A stretch of DNA of 64,000 nt from Candidatus Dojkabacteria bacterium (lineage in GTDB: Bacteria; Patescibacteria; Dojkabacteria; B142; JAFGFJ01), in contig JAFGFJ010000010.1 in NCBI GenBank assembly GCA_016931155.1, positions 3,287-67,286 of the forward strand, read 5' to 3'. The position numbers were made by a program, and so were the translations under genes. The notes under the pieces are model-generated. The model was not told the origin of the DNA. It ran no database searches and was given only the letters and a program-made list of their open reading frames with translations. Below, one piece after another: positions 37,114 to 44,684 of this stretch (positions within the stretch are counted from its first letter, which is position 1; each line of letters begins with the position of its first letter).

Positions 37114-37389
37114 TTACTTGCAGGAAACGTAATAGTCCCAGAAGTAGCCATGAGCCTGACAGGAAGGTTGAGAGGTGATACGGCTTTCGGTAGATGACGA
37201 GCAGTCAACGCACCTGGCACAAGCCTGCAAATACCCGGAATTTTCCTGTTCAGTTATTACTACCAGTGTACCGGCTCTTGAAGCGTCACAAACATAGCTG
37301 GACGACCTGATTTGTGTATACGCGAGCCTTTGTAAAGACACTCTGGTGAGACCCGAAGGAATGTCTGTTATTCCCCTGCTCCCCCCCCA
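37114..37389 (-). other. Out-of-frame Cys-rich tail of the poly-G pilin
   Basis: In the -1 frame after the G8 tract the sequence reads SRGITDIPSGLTRVSLQRLA and continues to LQACARCVDCSSSTES and ends FWDYYVSCK. Seven cysteines and the composition match the ectodomains of the neighbouring pilins. The frame has no proper start of its own; an ATG at 37449 exists in it but would code an antisense-like shadow of the pilin. Best read as the C-terminal half of the 37368-37880 gene. Confidence 0.75.
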
Positions 37390-37880
37390 GAAGTACATGC
37401 ATTTGGAAAAACCAATTGGAATGCAGGTAAAGTCAGCTGTTCCATACACAAAGCATCCTGGTCTATCGGAAAAACCCGTAAAACAGTATTAATTGCAGGA
37501 ACACCTCCGAAAAAAACAGGGATAGAAATTGCCCAATAGGTTGCCTGTTGCTTAAGCTCTTTCAGTTTTTGCTCGTCACCGCCGCTTGTCATCCACTGAA
37601 AACCAATAGCAACAAGTCCTGCAAGAAATATGAAGCCTCCAAGTGCCCATACAATGTAGAGTCCTTTTATGACCCAGATTTCAACAAGCACCAGGGTAGG
37701 AGGTTTGGCACATTCACCTGTCAGATCATCAAAATCGCCACAATCCCCAACATCAACGGGTCTCTCGGTAACGCCCTCAGCATAAACTGAAACAGGAGAA
37801 AACAGACAACAGAAGAACAGAGCCAGCAAAACCAGTCCCGTAAATATACTCTTATATGATACTACTCCAAACAGGCTCAT
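37368..37880 (-). CDS. VirB2/TrbC-like pilin with poly-G frameshift tract (short form)
   Basis: 170 residues in the zero frame. Signal sequence (SIFTGLVLLALFFCCLFSPVSVYA), short Cys-containing segment, then two transmembrane helices flanking SGGDEQKLKELKQQA, the SxGxxEK linker common to all six proteins of this cluster. The frame stops after a run of eight G (37381-37388) as ...CTSGGGAGE. One extra G, or a -1 slip, joins the 85-residue Cys-rich tail at 37114, giving ~255 residues. Its ATG overlaps the previous stop (ATGA). Confidence 0.85.
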   Translation of the reverse strand: MSLFGVVSYKSIFTGLVLLALFFCCLFSPVSVYAEGVTERPVDVGDCGDFDDLTGECAKPPTLVLVEIWVIKGLYIVWALGGFIFLAGLVAIGFQWMTSGGDEQKLKELKQQATYWAISIPVFFGGVPAINTVLRVFPIDQDALCMEQLTLPAFQLVFPNACTSGGGAGE

Positions 37881-38443
37881 GGTTGTACTCTTGTGTAGTT
37901 ACCGCACTGTGTTACTACCGTGTTTACCTGCTTATCCTCGTCCAGCCTTCTGCATTCGTTGATACAGGCAGTACTATTAGCGTCAACTCCATTGGTACAT
38001 GATTGACATGATGCTTTATCCGGATCTGTGATACAAAAATTGTAAACTTCGGTAACTGGAGTGCTTACATTGAAGAATACCAGAACCAGAGCAATACCAA
38101 TAATTGCTATAAACAACACCGCAACCCCGGTAAGAATAGCTGTAACCGACTTCTTTGCTTCGGTCACTTTTCCTTCTTCTCCCTGGCTTGAAATGTACTT
38201 AATTGCGGCTAGAATCGAAAAGACCACTGCAACCAGAATAACAATTCCAAGTGCAATAATTATTCCAAGTCTGACCCTGGCCGTCACATAATTTGCCGGA
38301 TCATTTGATGCCTCTCCGAAAATATCTCTAATAAAGTTGGGAATCAAGCTTGTTTGCGCACTTGCTGATGTCGGCAAGCCAAAAATTAAAGCAAGAAATG
38401 TAGTAACAGAAACAAGGGCGGCTACTGCATATTTCTTTTTCAT
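37877..38443 (-). CDS. VirB2/TrbC-like pilin with Cys-rich C-terminus
   Basis: 188 residues. Signal peptide ending SASA; two transmembrane helices (~55-82 and ~100-126) joined by SSQGEEGKVTEAKKSV; then an outer tail with six cysteines (NFCITDPDKASCQSCTNG, CINECRR, QCGNY). Such two-helix proteins are the pilin-like subunits of CPR T4SS-related loci. Last four bases overlap the next start (ATGA), so cotranslated with the poly-G pilin. Confidence 0.85.
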   Translation of the reverse strand: MKKKYAVAALVSVTTFLALIFGLPTSASAQTSLIPNFIRDIFGEASNDPANYVTARVRLGIIIALGIVILVAVVFSILAAIKYISSQGEEGKVTEAKKSVTAILTGVAVLFIAIIGIALVLVFFNVSTPVTEVYNFCITDPDKASCQSCTNGVDANSTACINECRRLDEDKQVNTVVTQCGNYTRVQP

Positions 38444-38608
38444 ATTTGTTATTTTAAGAGCTAATAGTGAAGTTTATATAATTTTCAATAACAAGTCCAG
38501 CGGTGCCGGTTTGGGATTGACAGTAGTACCGACCCGACAGATGAAGTCCAGAGTCTCACGGCGGGCACTATGATACATATTCACGCCGATCCAGGAGAAT
38601 TCGAACAA
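38444..38608. other. GC-rich interval between two pilin genes
   Basis: 165 bp, visibly richer in G+C than its surroundings (e.g. GGTGCCGGTTTGGG, CACGGCGGGCAC). It has direct repeats TCCAGCGGGTG / TCCAGCGGTG. On the minus strand the reading frame of the upstream pilin continues 44 codons past its TGA, and another frame reads DSGLHLSGRYYCQSQTGTAG to a TAA just before the next gene. It may be a damaged C-terminal tail or a small inserted element. Confidence 0.4.
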
Positions 38609-39196
38609 TCATTGCGATCCAGCGGGTGTGGTAGACTCAATACCTACCCAGCCAAGTTCTTTGAGACAAACAAGATCGCTGTAAGTCTGCCCATCATCAT
38701 CAAGCCTGTTCTTAGCTTGAAACTTCAGCTCGTTCTTTTTTACTCCAGGGATTGTTGAAGTTGCTCTGCACATTTCAAGATTTTGTGCCCATTGATAGAC
38801 ATTTCCAAATCCAAAAAACACACCTATCAAACTAAGCACTACAAAAAAAATCAGTCCAGTAGTCAAACCAATAAACACATTCTTCACTTCCTGGTAGCCG
38901 GATTTTATCTTGTCTTCGGCTCCCTGGCTTGAGATTATTTTAAAAACCCCGATAATGATAACTACTATCCAGACCACAAGAAGTACTGAAAACACAAGGG
39001 AAGAAAGGTATCCGAGCAGCGAATAAATACCTCCTTCAGCAAAATTTGCTGGAACAAAAATATCAAACTTAAAATCGTCGAAAAGACCGGCTTCATCACC
39101 GGGAACGACCACCTGTGCAGAGACTCTATTCATCGAAATTAAAGAGAAAAGAACTATTGCATTTATAAAGATTATTATTCGGGTAATTATTTTCAT
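38609..39196 (-). CDS. VirB2/TrbC-like pilin
   Basis: 195 residues. Signal peptide (IIIFINAIVLFSLISMNRVSA), two transmembrane helices (~60-88 and ~105-130) around SSQGAEDKIKSGYQEV, then NVYQWAQNLEMCRATSTIPG and a tail with two cysteines ending ESTTPAGSQ. Stop TGA is followed by the GC-rich interval. Fourth pilin in the minus-strand series. Confidence 0.82.
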   Translation of the reverse strand: MKIITRIIIFINAIVLFSLISMNRVSAQVVVPGDEAGLFDDFKFDIFVPANFAEGGIYSLLGYLSSLVFSVLLVVWIVVIIIGVFKIISSQGAEDKIKSGYQEVKNVFIGLTTGLIFFVVLSLIGVFFGFGNVYQWAQNLEMCRATSTIPGVKKNELKFQAKNRLDDDGQTYSDLVCLKELGWVGIESTTPAGSQ

Positions 39197-39206
39197 TTCT
39201 TAAGTC

Positions 39207-39310
39207 TTATTTAAATATCTTACACAAACTCTTGTCTTTTACCCACCTGCCATCAATATACTGATATAAACAACATTCATGGTCTTCTGATCCTACAGTG
39301 CAAGACCCTC
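39207..39310 (-). other. Out-of-frame Cys-rich tail of the 39293-39865 pilin
   Basis: The -1 frame after GAGAAGAAAGAGGAGGG reads GGSCTVGSEDHECCLYQYID, GRWVKDKSLCKIFK, stop. It fills the gap to the next gene exactly (stop 10 nt before the next ATG) and carries four cysteines like neighbouring tails. It suggests a -1 frameshift, by mutation, error or recoding. Confidence 0.55.
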
Positions 39311-39865
39311 CTCTTTCTTCTCCACTCCACACGAAAGGCTGGTATTCGAATCCCAATGAGCCGCCTTAAAATCCGTCTCAAAAGTGATATCCCAGACATT
39401 TCCAAGCCCTAGAAGCAGTGAAAGTATATGAACCACAATAAAACCAATAATGGCAATTATTAGTCCCAGCATTGCATTTTTAAAAATTGCTACCGACTTC
39501 TTCATATTTTCCTCACTGTCTCCTGCAGTTGAACGAACAAAAATCCCGTAAATTCCGTAAAAAACTGAAAGCACAACTAAAAGACCAAAGGCAACAGTAA
39601 TTCCGCTTCTTACAACCCTTGCAATACCTTCCTGTCCAGGTGAAAACTTAATACCAAAGAAATTTGTCTCTATTCCAAAGCCCTCCCCTGTACCTTCCGC
39701 CCCTTTTGAACACTCACTCACGTCTTCCCCGGCAAGTAACTTTTCTCTAACACAGTTAAAATCAAGCTCCTGTGCAAAAACTTCATTAGCGGGAAAATGA
39801 AAAACAAAACCAGCCAGTATTAAGCAGATGCATATTACTAAAATTTTTTCGGCATACTTCTTCAT
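39293..39865 (-). CDS. VirB2/TrbC-like pilin, possibly frameshifted near 3' end
   Basis: 190 residues. Signal peptide ending EVFA, short Cys-containing segment, two transmembrane helices (~88-112 and ~127-152) around STAGDSEENMKKSVAIF, then GLGNVWDITFETDF and a tail SCGVEKKEEGLAL. The final residues look unlike a natural end: in the -1 frame the coding continues with CTVGSEDHECCLYQYIDGRW to a TAA at 39207. Confidence 0.8.
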   Translation of the reverse strand: MKKYAEKILVICICLILAGFVFHFPANEVFAQELDFNCVREKLLAGEDVSECSKGAEGTGEGFGIETNFFGIKFSPGQEGIARVVRSGITVAFGLLVVLSVFYGIYGIFVRSTAGDSEENMKKSVAIFKNAMLGLIIAIIGFIVVHILSLLLGLGNVWDITFETDFKAAHWDSNTSLSCGVEKKEEGLAL

Positions 39866-39879
39866 AATTTAGCTGAAAC

Positions 39880-40245
39880 CTAAGGAGTGGTCACATCTAT
39901 GATATCAGGTACTCCCAGTATGTCTCCTATAAAGCTGACTATCACACTCGCAAGAACAATTATTAAAAATCCGACAATTCCGGCCGTCAAAATCTGCATA
40001 CTTTTTTTCTCTTTTTCGGGTTCTCCTGCCGCAGTAAGCCTCGTAAAACCTCCATATATGATGACTCCTATCAGAGCTATGATCGCAATTGGTCTTACAA
40101 GTCCGGTTAGCCTTGAAATAAGCCCAATAAGGTCAGAATCGCCTATCGGATTGGGAATTTGTTCAGCATGAACCCTCGAACTCAACGTAAATCCAGCAGA
40201 GAAAAGAACCAGAAACGAAATTATAAAAAAAATTATTTTTCTCAT
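39880..40245 (-). CDS. VirB2/TrbC-like pilin, minimal form
   Basis: 121 residues, the classic VirB2/TrbC layout: signal peptide (FFIISFLVLFSAGFTLSSRVHA), two transmembrane helices (~47-66 and ~82-108) around TAAGEPEKEKKSMQIL, and a short tail. It lacks the Cys-rich extensions of its neighbours, so it may be the main pilin while the others are minor subunits or adhesins. Confidence 0.88.
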   Translation of the reverse strand: MRKIIFFIISFLVLFSAGFTLSSRVHAEQIPNPIGDSDLIGLISRLTGLVRPIAIIALIGVIIYGGFTRLTAAGEPEKEKKSMQILTAGIVGFLIIVLASVIVSFIGDILGVPDIIDVTTP

Positions 40246-40273
40246 CTCCCGAATAATTTACAATAAAGTCAAA

Positions 40274-41257
40274 TCAATTGCCAGAAGATGTAATAAATCC
40301 TTTTGGAAAGATTCCGAGTACTCTTACTCCAATAAAATCAAGAAGTGGCACCGAGATAAGGATGAGAACAAGGGCAATCACAGCTGAAGTTATTATTTCT
40401 TTTCCTTCTTTGATTTTTTCAGGATCTCCACTGCGAATTAGAAAAGACGCTTGAATAAACCTGAATATAATCGCCACCATAACCACAATTATGGAAAGGC
40501 GGATCAACCATGTGATAAGACCACTTCTTGAGGTATCTATACAGCCAAGAGCTGTGTAAGTATAACCGCTATCCCTGCATTTAACACAGGCAGGATCCTT
40601 GTCACAGGCACTGACAGCAATTTCGGTATTGTTAAAAACTACCCCGGCAACTCCACACTTATCTTGACATGTCTGACCGGCAAGATCTGCCTGCGGAAAA
40701 ATATCGCCATTACCACAAGTACACACACCGTTATTATAATCAGTACTCTCGACAAAAATACCATCATCATTCCGGCAGTATCCCAGTAAGTTCACTATTT
40801 CCCCGCCAGTCTTTGTAAGAGATTTTGCCGGAGTTGAACTTTTACATCCTAAAAAATATTTTCCTTCATAAGCTCCATCTCCTGCACCTACCTGTTCACC
40901 TGGACTTATGCAATAATTTTTCTCTAGTGCTATTTCGACAAGATAGCTGCCTTCTTTTTGGCATAAACCCCTAACCCCACCAGGCAACACAGCTGCATTG
41001 ACTGGTTCTTCCTGATTACCTCCAGAAATACACCAGACTCCCGACAGTCGAACATCCAGTGTATATCCAGATGAACAACAGTAGCGATTTCCTGAAAGTG
41101 TCATAGTGTAGACCGGATAGTTCGAGGGACAATAGCATGCCGAAGATCCGTAGCCAGGAGAGTTACAATTCTCAGCTGCTTGAGCACTTTCAGGGAGTAT
41201 CAGAGCAACAACAGTCAGCGATAAAACAGCCAGTACTTGTAGAAATATTTTTCTCAT
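40274..41257 (-). CDS. VirB2/TrbC-like protein with large Cys-rich ectodomain
   Basis: 327 residues. Signal peptide ending AQA; residues ~28-240 form a Cys-rich outer domain (about 20 Cys, including CNSPGYGSSACYCPS, CCSSGYTLD, CTCGNGDIF, DPACVKCRDSGYTYTALGC); then two transmembrane helices (~248-270 and ~285-310) around RSGDPEKIKEGKEIITS. First gene of the pilin series, 25 bp after the helicase gene. Likely a tip or adhesin-type subunit. Confidence 0.82.
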   Translation of the reverse strand: MRKIFLQVLAVLSLTVVALILPESAQAAENCNSPGYGSSACYCPSNYPVYTMTLSGNRYCCSSGYTLDVRLSGVWCISGGNQEEPVNAAVLPGGVRGLCQKEGSYLVEIALEKNYCISPGEQVGAGDGAYEGKYFLGCKSSTPAKSLTKTGGEIVNLLGYCRNDDGIFVESTDYNNGVCTCGNGDIFPQADLAGQTCQDKCGVAGVVFNNTEIAVSACDKDPACVKCRDSGYTYTALGCIDTSRSGLITWLIRLSIIVVMVAIIFRFIQASFLIRSGDPEKIKEGKEIITSAVIALVLILISVPLLDFIGVRVLGIFPKGFITSSGN

Positions 41258-41282
41258 TAAGGTAAATATCCTATATTAATTT

Positions 41283-44200
41283 CTAAACTGCATCCCCGCA
41301 AATATCCCTAAAATCACAATATTTACAAACAAAGCCCGGTTTTGCACCAAAATTTCCTTTTGAAACCCCGTCCCCTACACCTGCAACTTTTTCCTTAATT
41401 TTTTCTTCTAATTTTTTCATTCTCTCCCCTTCTGTCTCAACTTTCAACCCCTCATCTACAAACATCAGACTCAATATTTCAGGCTCAAGTTTAAAAACCT
41501 CTCTTGCCGCCAGTGCATAGATTGCAAGCTGAAGATCTTTATCAACTTCTTTCTGTTCCCTTACCTTCCCTGTTTTGTAATCGATTATCTCAACTACCTG
41601 CTTCCCCTCTTTCGCTCCCATCAGATCCACCCTGTCTATCACACCACTTACTGTATAGTCCCCGATTTTCAGCCTAAACGGCTGTTCGAGCAGAAACGGC
41701 CTCTGATCTTCAGAATATAACTTTTTATAAAATTCCTCAAGGGAAGTCTGTCCTCGCACATGCATTTTTTCTCTATAGGTTTTTGATCTAAATGCTCCCC
41801 CTGCCTTCGCAGTCATCGCCTCCCATTTTTCCTCGAAAATTTCTTTTAGTTTTCCCTGTGCAGGTTTTTCTTCAAAGCCGTCGAATCCTCCCTGATTCTT
41901 TTTCAAAATCTCATAAAATGCTTTAAGAGTATTGTGAATGACGCTTCCATAAACTAAAGCAGGAGCAGGAGATACTGGCACTTTCAAGATAAATTTATAC
42001 TTATATTGCTTCGGACATTTCTCATAACTTTCAATCTGTGAGTAGGAAAGGTTTGCAGGCCTGTTTTTACTGAGCCCTCCTTCATACTTTTCCGCTTCAT
42101 GTTCTGCTTTCTCTTTTTCTGAAAAAATACTGCTTTCATATGATTTTGGTGAGGCAAGTTTCTCCAAAACCTCTTTTTCCCCAAAAGCCTCAACTGCAAA
42201 AGGAGAAATTTTCTGCTTTCTTTTTCCCGCCCCATAATGCTGAGCGGCAGTAATGTAAAGCTTATCTTGAGCACGGGTCATACCAACATAAAATAATCTT
42301 CTTTCCTCCTGGAGATGCTCGTCTCCTTCCGGAAGTATTTCCTTAATTAGCTCTTCAGGAATAGGAATCTGATCAGAACGGTTCGTGGAAGGAAATCTTC
42401 CCTGAGCTACATTGGGTAAAAACACTACAGGGAATTCAAGCCCTTTAGCCGAGTGAACGGTAATGATATGAACAGCGTCCATATCCGGCAAGTCGATATC
42501 TGAATAAGGAGAATCACCGAGATCTGTAACGAGATCAAGATACTGAACAAATTTATTGAGAGCCGCCATTCCTTCCTCTTTATTTGTATTCTCAAACCCT
42601 TTTATAAAATCAAAAAACTTTGCAATGTTTTGGACTTTTACTTCATTCTCCGCTTCCAGACTTTTGGCAACAACTTTTTTCTCTTTTAATTTTTTGCTTT
42701 GTTTGCCCTTGCCATTTTCCGTAAGAAACTCCAGATAGCCTGATTCTTTAATAAAATCGAGTAGAACCTCTCCAGGTGTCTTCCCATCTTTGACTTTTTC
42801 CCATGTCTTTTCAATATTTCCCACCAGGCTTTTTATTTTTTCTTTGCTTTCCTCTCTGATATCAAGATCGAGCGAGCCGTTTGTAAAATTTTGAAGAATT
42901 TTAAAAAGAGATTCCCCCTGTTCTTTCGCATTTTTGTTTATTTCAATCAACTCTTCCCCTGTCAGATCAAGAATCTCAAAATCAAGGACACCAAACATCG
43001 GCACATTATCGGAATAATCTGCAAGTATCTTCAAAATATTTATCATGTCCTTTACCTCGGGACGGAGAAAAAGCTTCTTTGCTCCACCAAACTGAAAAGG
43101 AATCCCGTGATAACGCAAGGCCTGGATTATCTCATCAGAATGATCATTTGCCCGGACAAGAATAGCAATATCAGAATACTCAAATCCCGTCGAATTATCT
43201 CCACTCTGAGTAAAACTCTCAAAAATCGGAAGCTCCTGATTTTCGGCAGATACTGACATATCTTTATGACTTGATTTATCTCTATGAAGTGACTGTGTGC
43301 GGAAATTCTTTCCTTTGACAAGATGAAGTATCTCTTCAGAAATCCATTCTGCTTCGTCTGCTGCTTTGAGAAAATAGTTGAATTTGACGGCAGAACCTGT
43401 TTGTTCCTGGTCTTTTTCTATTTCACCAAAAGCTTTACCCGAAAAGGCAGTCAATTTTTTATTAATATTTTCTTTTACTTCAAGTCTGTCCGGATTGTTA
43501 TTTTGAATTACCTGATAAGAACTATCTAAAATCTGCTGGTTCGAGCGGTAATTTTCTGTGAGAACAATATTTTGAGAATGAGGAAAGTCTTTTCTGAATT
43601 GAAGGACGTTAGATACTGCAGCTCCACGAAATCTGTAGATAGACTGGTCGTCATCTGCTACCACCGTGATGGCAGGAATCCTCCCACTCACTGTCATCTT
43701 CTTCCGAGCTAAAGCTGGAGGCGGAGGATTCCTGCCATCACCTGTATAGGAAACCCCAACCTCAGTAGAGAGCATTTTCACAATCTCGTACTGTGCGTAA
43801 TTCGTGTCCTGAAATTCATCGACCAAAATATATTTAAATTTTTCCTGCCACACTTTCAAAATGTTCGGTCTATCCCGGAAAAGCTTTAGAGTATTCGCAA
43901 TAAGGTCTCCAAAATCAAAAACCGATTCCTTGACCTTTAGATCAACGTACTGCCTGTAAGCTGAAGCCAATTCTTCAACATTGGGATACTTTTCTTTTCC
44001 TTCAGCATTCTTCGAAACTTTTTTTGCATACTCTTCATAATCTTCAGCAGAAATATCCTCATCCTGAAGCCTTGAAAAATGCTTAAGAAGAGCTCCAACA
44101 AATTTGGTTGGGTTTGACAGGGGACGGAAATACTTGAGGTCAAAATCAAATAGACGGCTCTGTACAAAATAGTAAGACTCACTTTGATTCATCAATTTGT

Positions 44201-44519
44201 AGTCAGGATTCAGGCCGACATGAATCCCATCCTGCTTCAAAATCCGATCACAAAAGGCGTGAAATGTCGAAATCCAGACCTCTGAATAGCCGAGAGGAAG
44301 GGCAATATCTACCCTCTCCTGCATTTCATTTGCCGCTTTTTCGGTAAATGTCAGAGCAAGAATTTCATCGGGCTTTGCTTTGCCCTGATCGATCAGCCAA
44401 ACAATTCTTTCAGTAATTACTTTGGTCTTCCCCGTACCTGCTCCAGCAATAATAATAAGAGGCTCATCTGCAAAAGTTACTGCTTTCTGCTGTTCCTTGT
44501 TGAGTTTGAAGTCGGACAT
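41283..44519 (-). CDS. UvrD/PcrA-family helicase fused to PD-(D/E)XK nuclease with Fe-S cysteines
   Basis: 1078 residues. Walker A AGAGTGKT (~26-33), DEFQDTNYAQ (motif II), VVADDDQSIYRFRGA (III), VHSAKGLEFPVVFLP (V), RRLFYVGMTRAQD (VI). The C-terminal ~250 residues are RecB-type nuclease (VVEIIDYKTGKVRE) with Fe-S ligands SYEKCPKQYKYKF and VCKYCDFRDICG. It resembles AddA/AddB-like repair enzymes in a single chain. An insertion of about 30 residues (GVSYTGDGRNPPPPALARK) between motifs II and III is encoded by a palindromic DNA element. A -10 TATAAT lies 10 nt before ATG. Confidence 0.93.
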   Translation of the reverse strand: MSDFKLNKEQQKAVTFADEPLIIIAGAGTGKTKVITERIVWLIDQGKAKPDEILALTFTEKAANEMQERVDIALPLGYSEVWISTFHAFCDRILKQDGIHVGLNPDYKLMNQSESYYFVQSRLFDFDLKYFRPLSNPTKFVGALLKHFSRLQDEDISAEDYEEYAKKVSKNAEGKEKYPNVEELASAYRQYVDLKVKESVFDFGDLIANTLKLFRDRPNILKVWQEKFKYILVDEFQDTNYAQYEIVKMLSTEVGVSYTGDGRNPPPPALARKKMTVSGRIPAITVVADDDQSIYRFRGAAVSNVLQFRKDFPHSQNIVLTENYRSNQQILDSSYQVIQNNNPDRLEVKENINKKLTAFSGKAFGEIEKDQEQTGSAVKFNYFLKAADEAEWISEEILHLVKGKNFRTQSLHRDKSSHKDMSVSAENQELPIFESFTQSGDNSTGFEYSDIAILVRANDHSDEIIQALRYHGIPFQFGGAKKLFLRPEVKDMINILKILADYSDNVPMFGVLDFEILDLTGEELIEINKNAKEQGESLFKILQNFTNGSLDLDIREESKEKIKSLVGNIEKTWEKVKDGKTPGEVLLDFIKESGYLEFLTENGKGKQSKKLKEKKVVAKSLEAENEVKVQNIAKFFDFIKGFENTNKEEGMAALNKFVQYLDLVTDLGDSPYSDIDLPDMDAVHIITVHSAKGLEFPVVFLPNVAQGRFPSTNRSDQIPIPEELIKEILPEGDEHLQEERRLFYVGMTRAQDKLYITAAQHYGAGKRKQKISPFAVEAFGEKEVLEKLASPKSYESSIFSEKEKAEHEAEKYEGGLSKNRPANLSYSQIESYEKCPKQYKYKFILKVPVSPAPALVYGSVIHNTLKAFYEILKKNQGGFDGFEEKPAQGKLKEIFEEKWEAMTAKAGGAFRSKTYREKMHVRGQTSLEEFYKKLYSEDQRPFLLEQPFRLKIGDYTVSGVIDRVDLMGAKEGKQVVEIIDYKTGKVREQKEVDKDLQLAIYALAAREVFKLEPEILSLMFVDEGLKVETEGERMKKLEEKIKEKVAGVGDGVSKGNFGAKPGFVCKYCDFRDICGDAV
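43666..43741. repeat. Palindromic element inserted in frame in the helicase gene
   Basis: Perfect 19-bp inverted repeats GTGATGGCAGGAATCCTCC (43666-43684) and its complement (43723-43741) around a 38-bp centre that itself contains a CCGAGCTAAAGCTGG hairpin. The 76-bp unit keeps the helicase frame open and codes the Pro-rich insertion between motifs II and III. No second copy was noticed in this window. Confidence 0.8.
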
Positions 44520-44684
44520 TTTCGAGGAAATTATAAGAGAAGTATAACATCAAAGGAAAAACTAAGCATTTACATAACTGACCAGCACTATGTTAGAAAG
44601 GACAGAATATAATGCTCTCCTAATGCTTATAAAGAATCTCGTATTTCCAATTTCGTGTATTTTTAATTCATTTTTAGTGAAGCC

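Noticed and set aside
37114..37449. 111-codon ORF as an independent gene
   Set aside because: Its first ~25 codons are a shadow of the pilin frame; only the part after the G8 tract looks like real protein, so it is treated as an out-of-frame tail.
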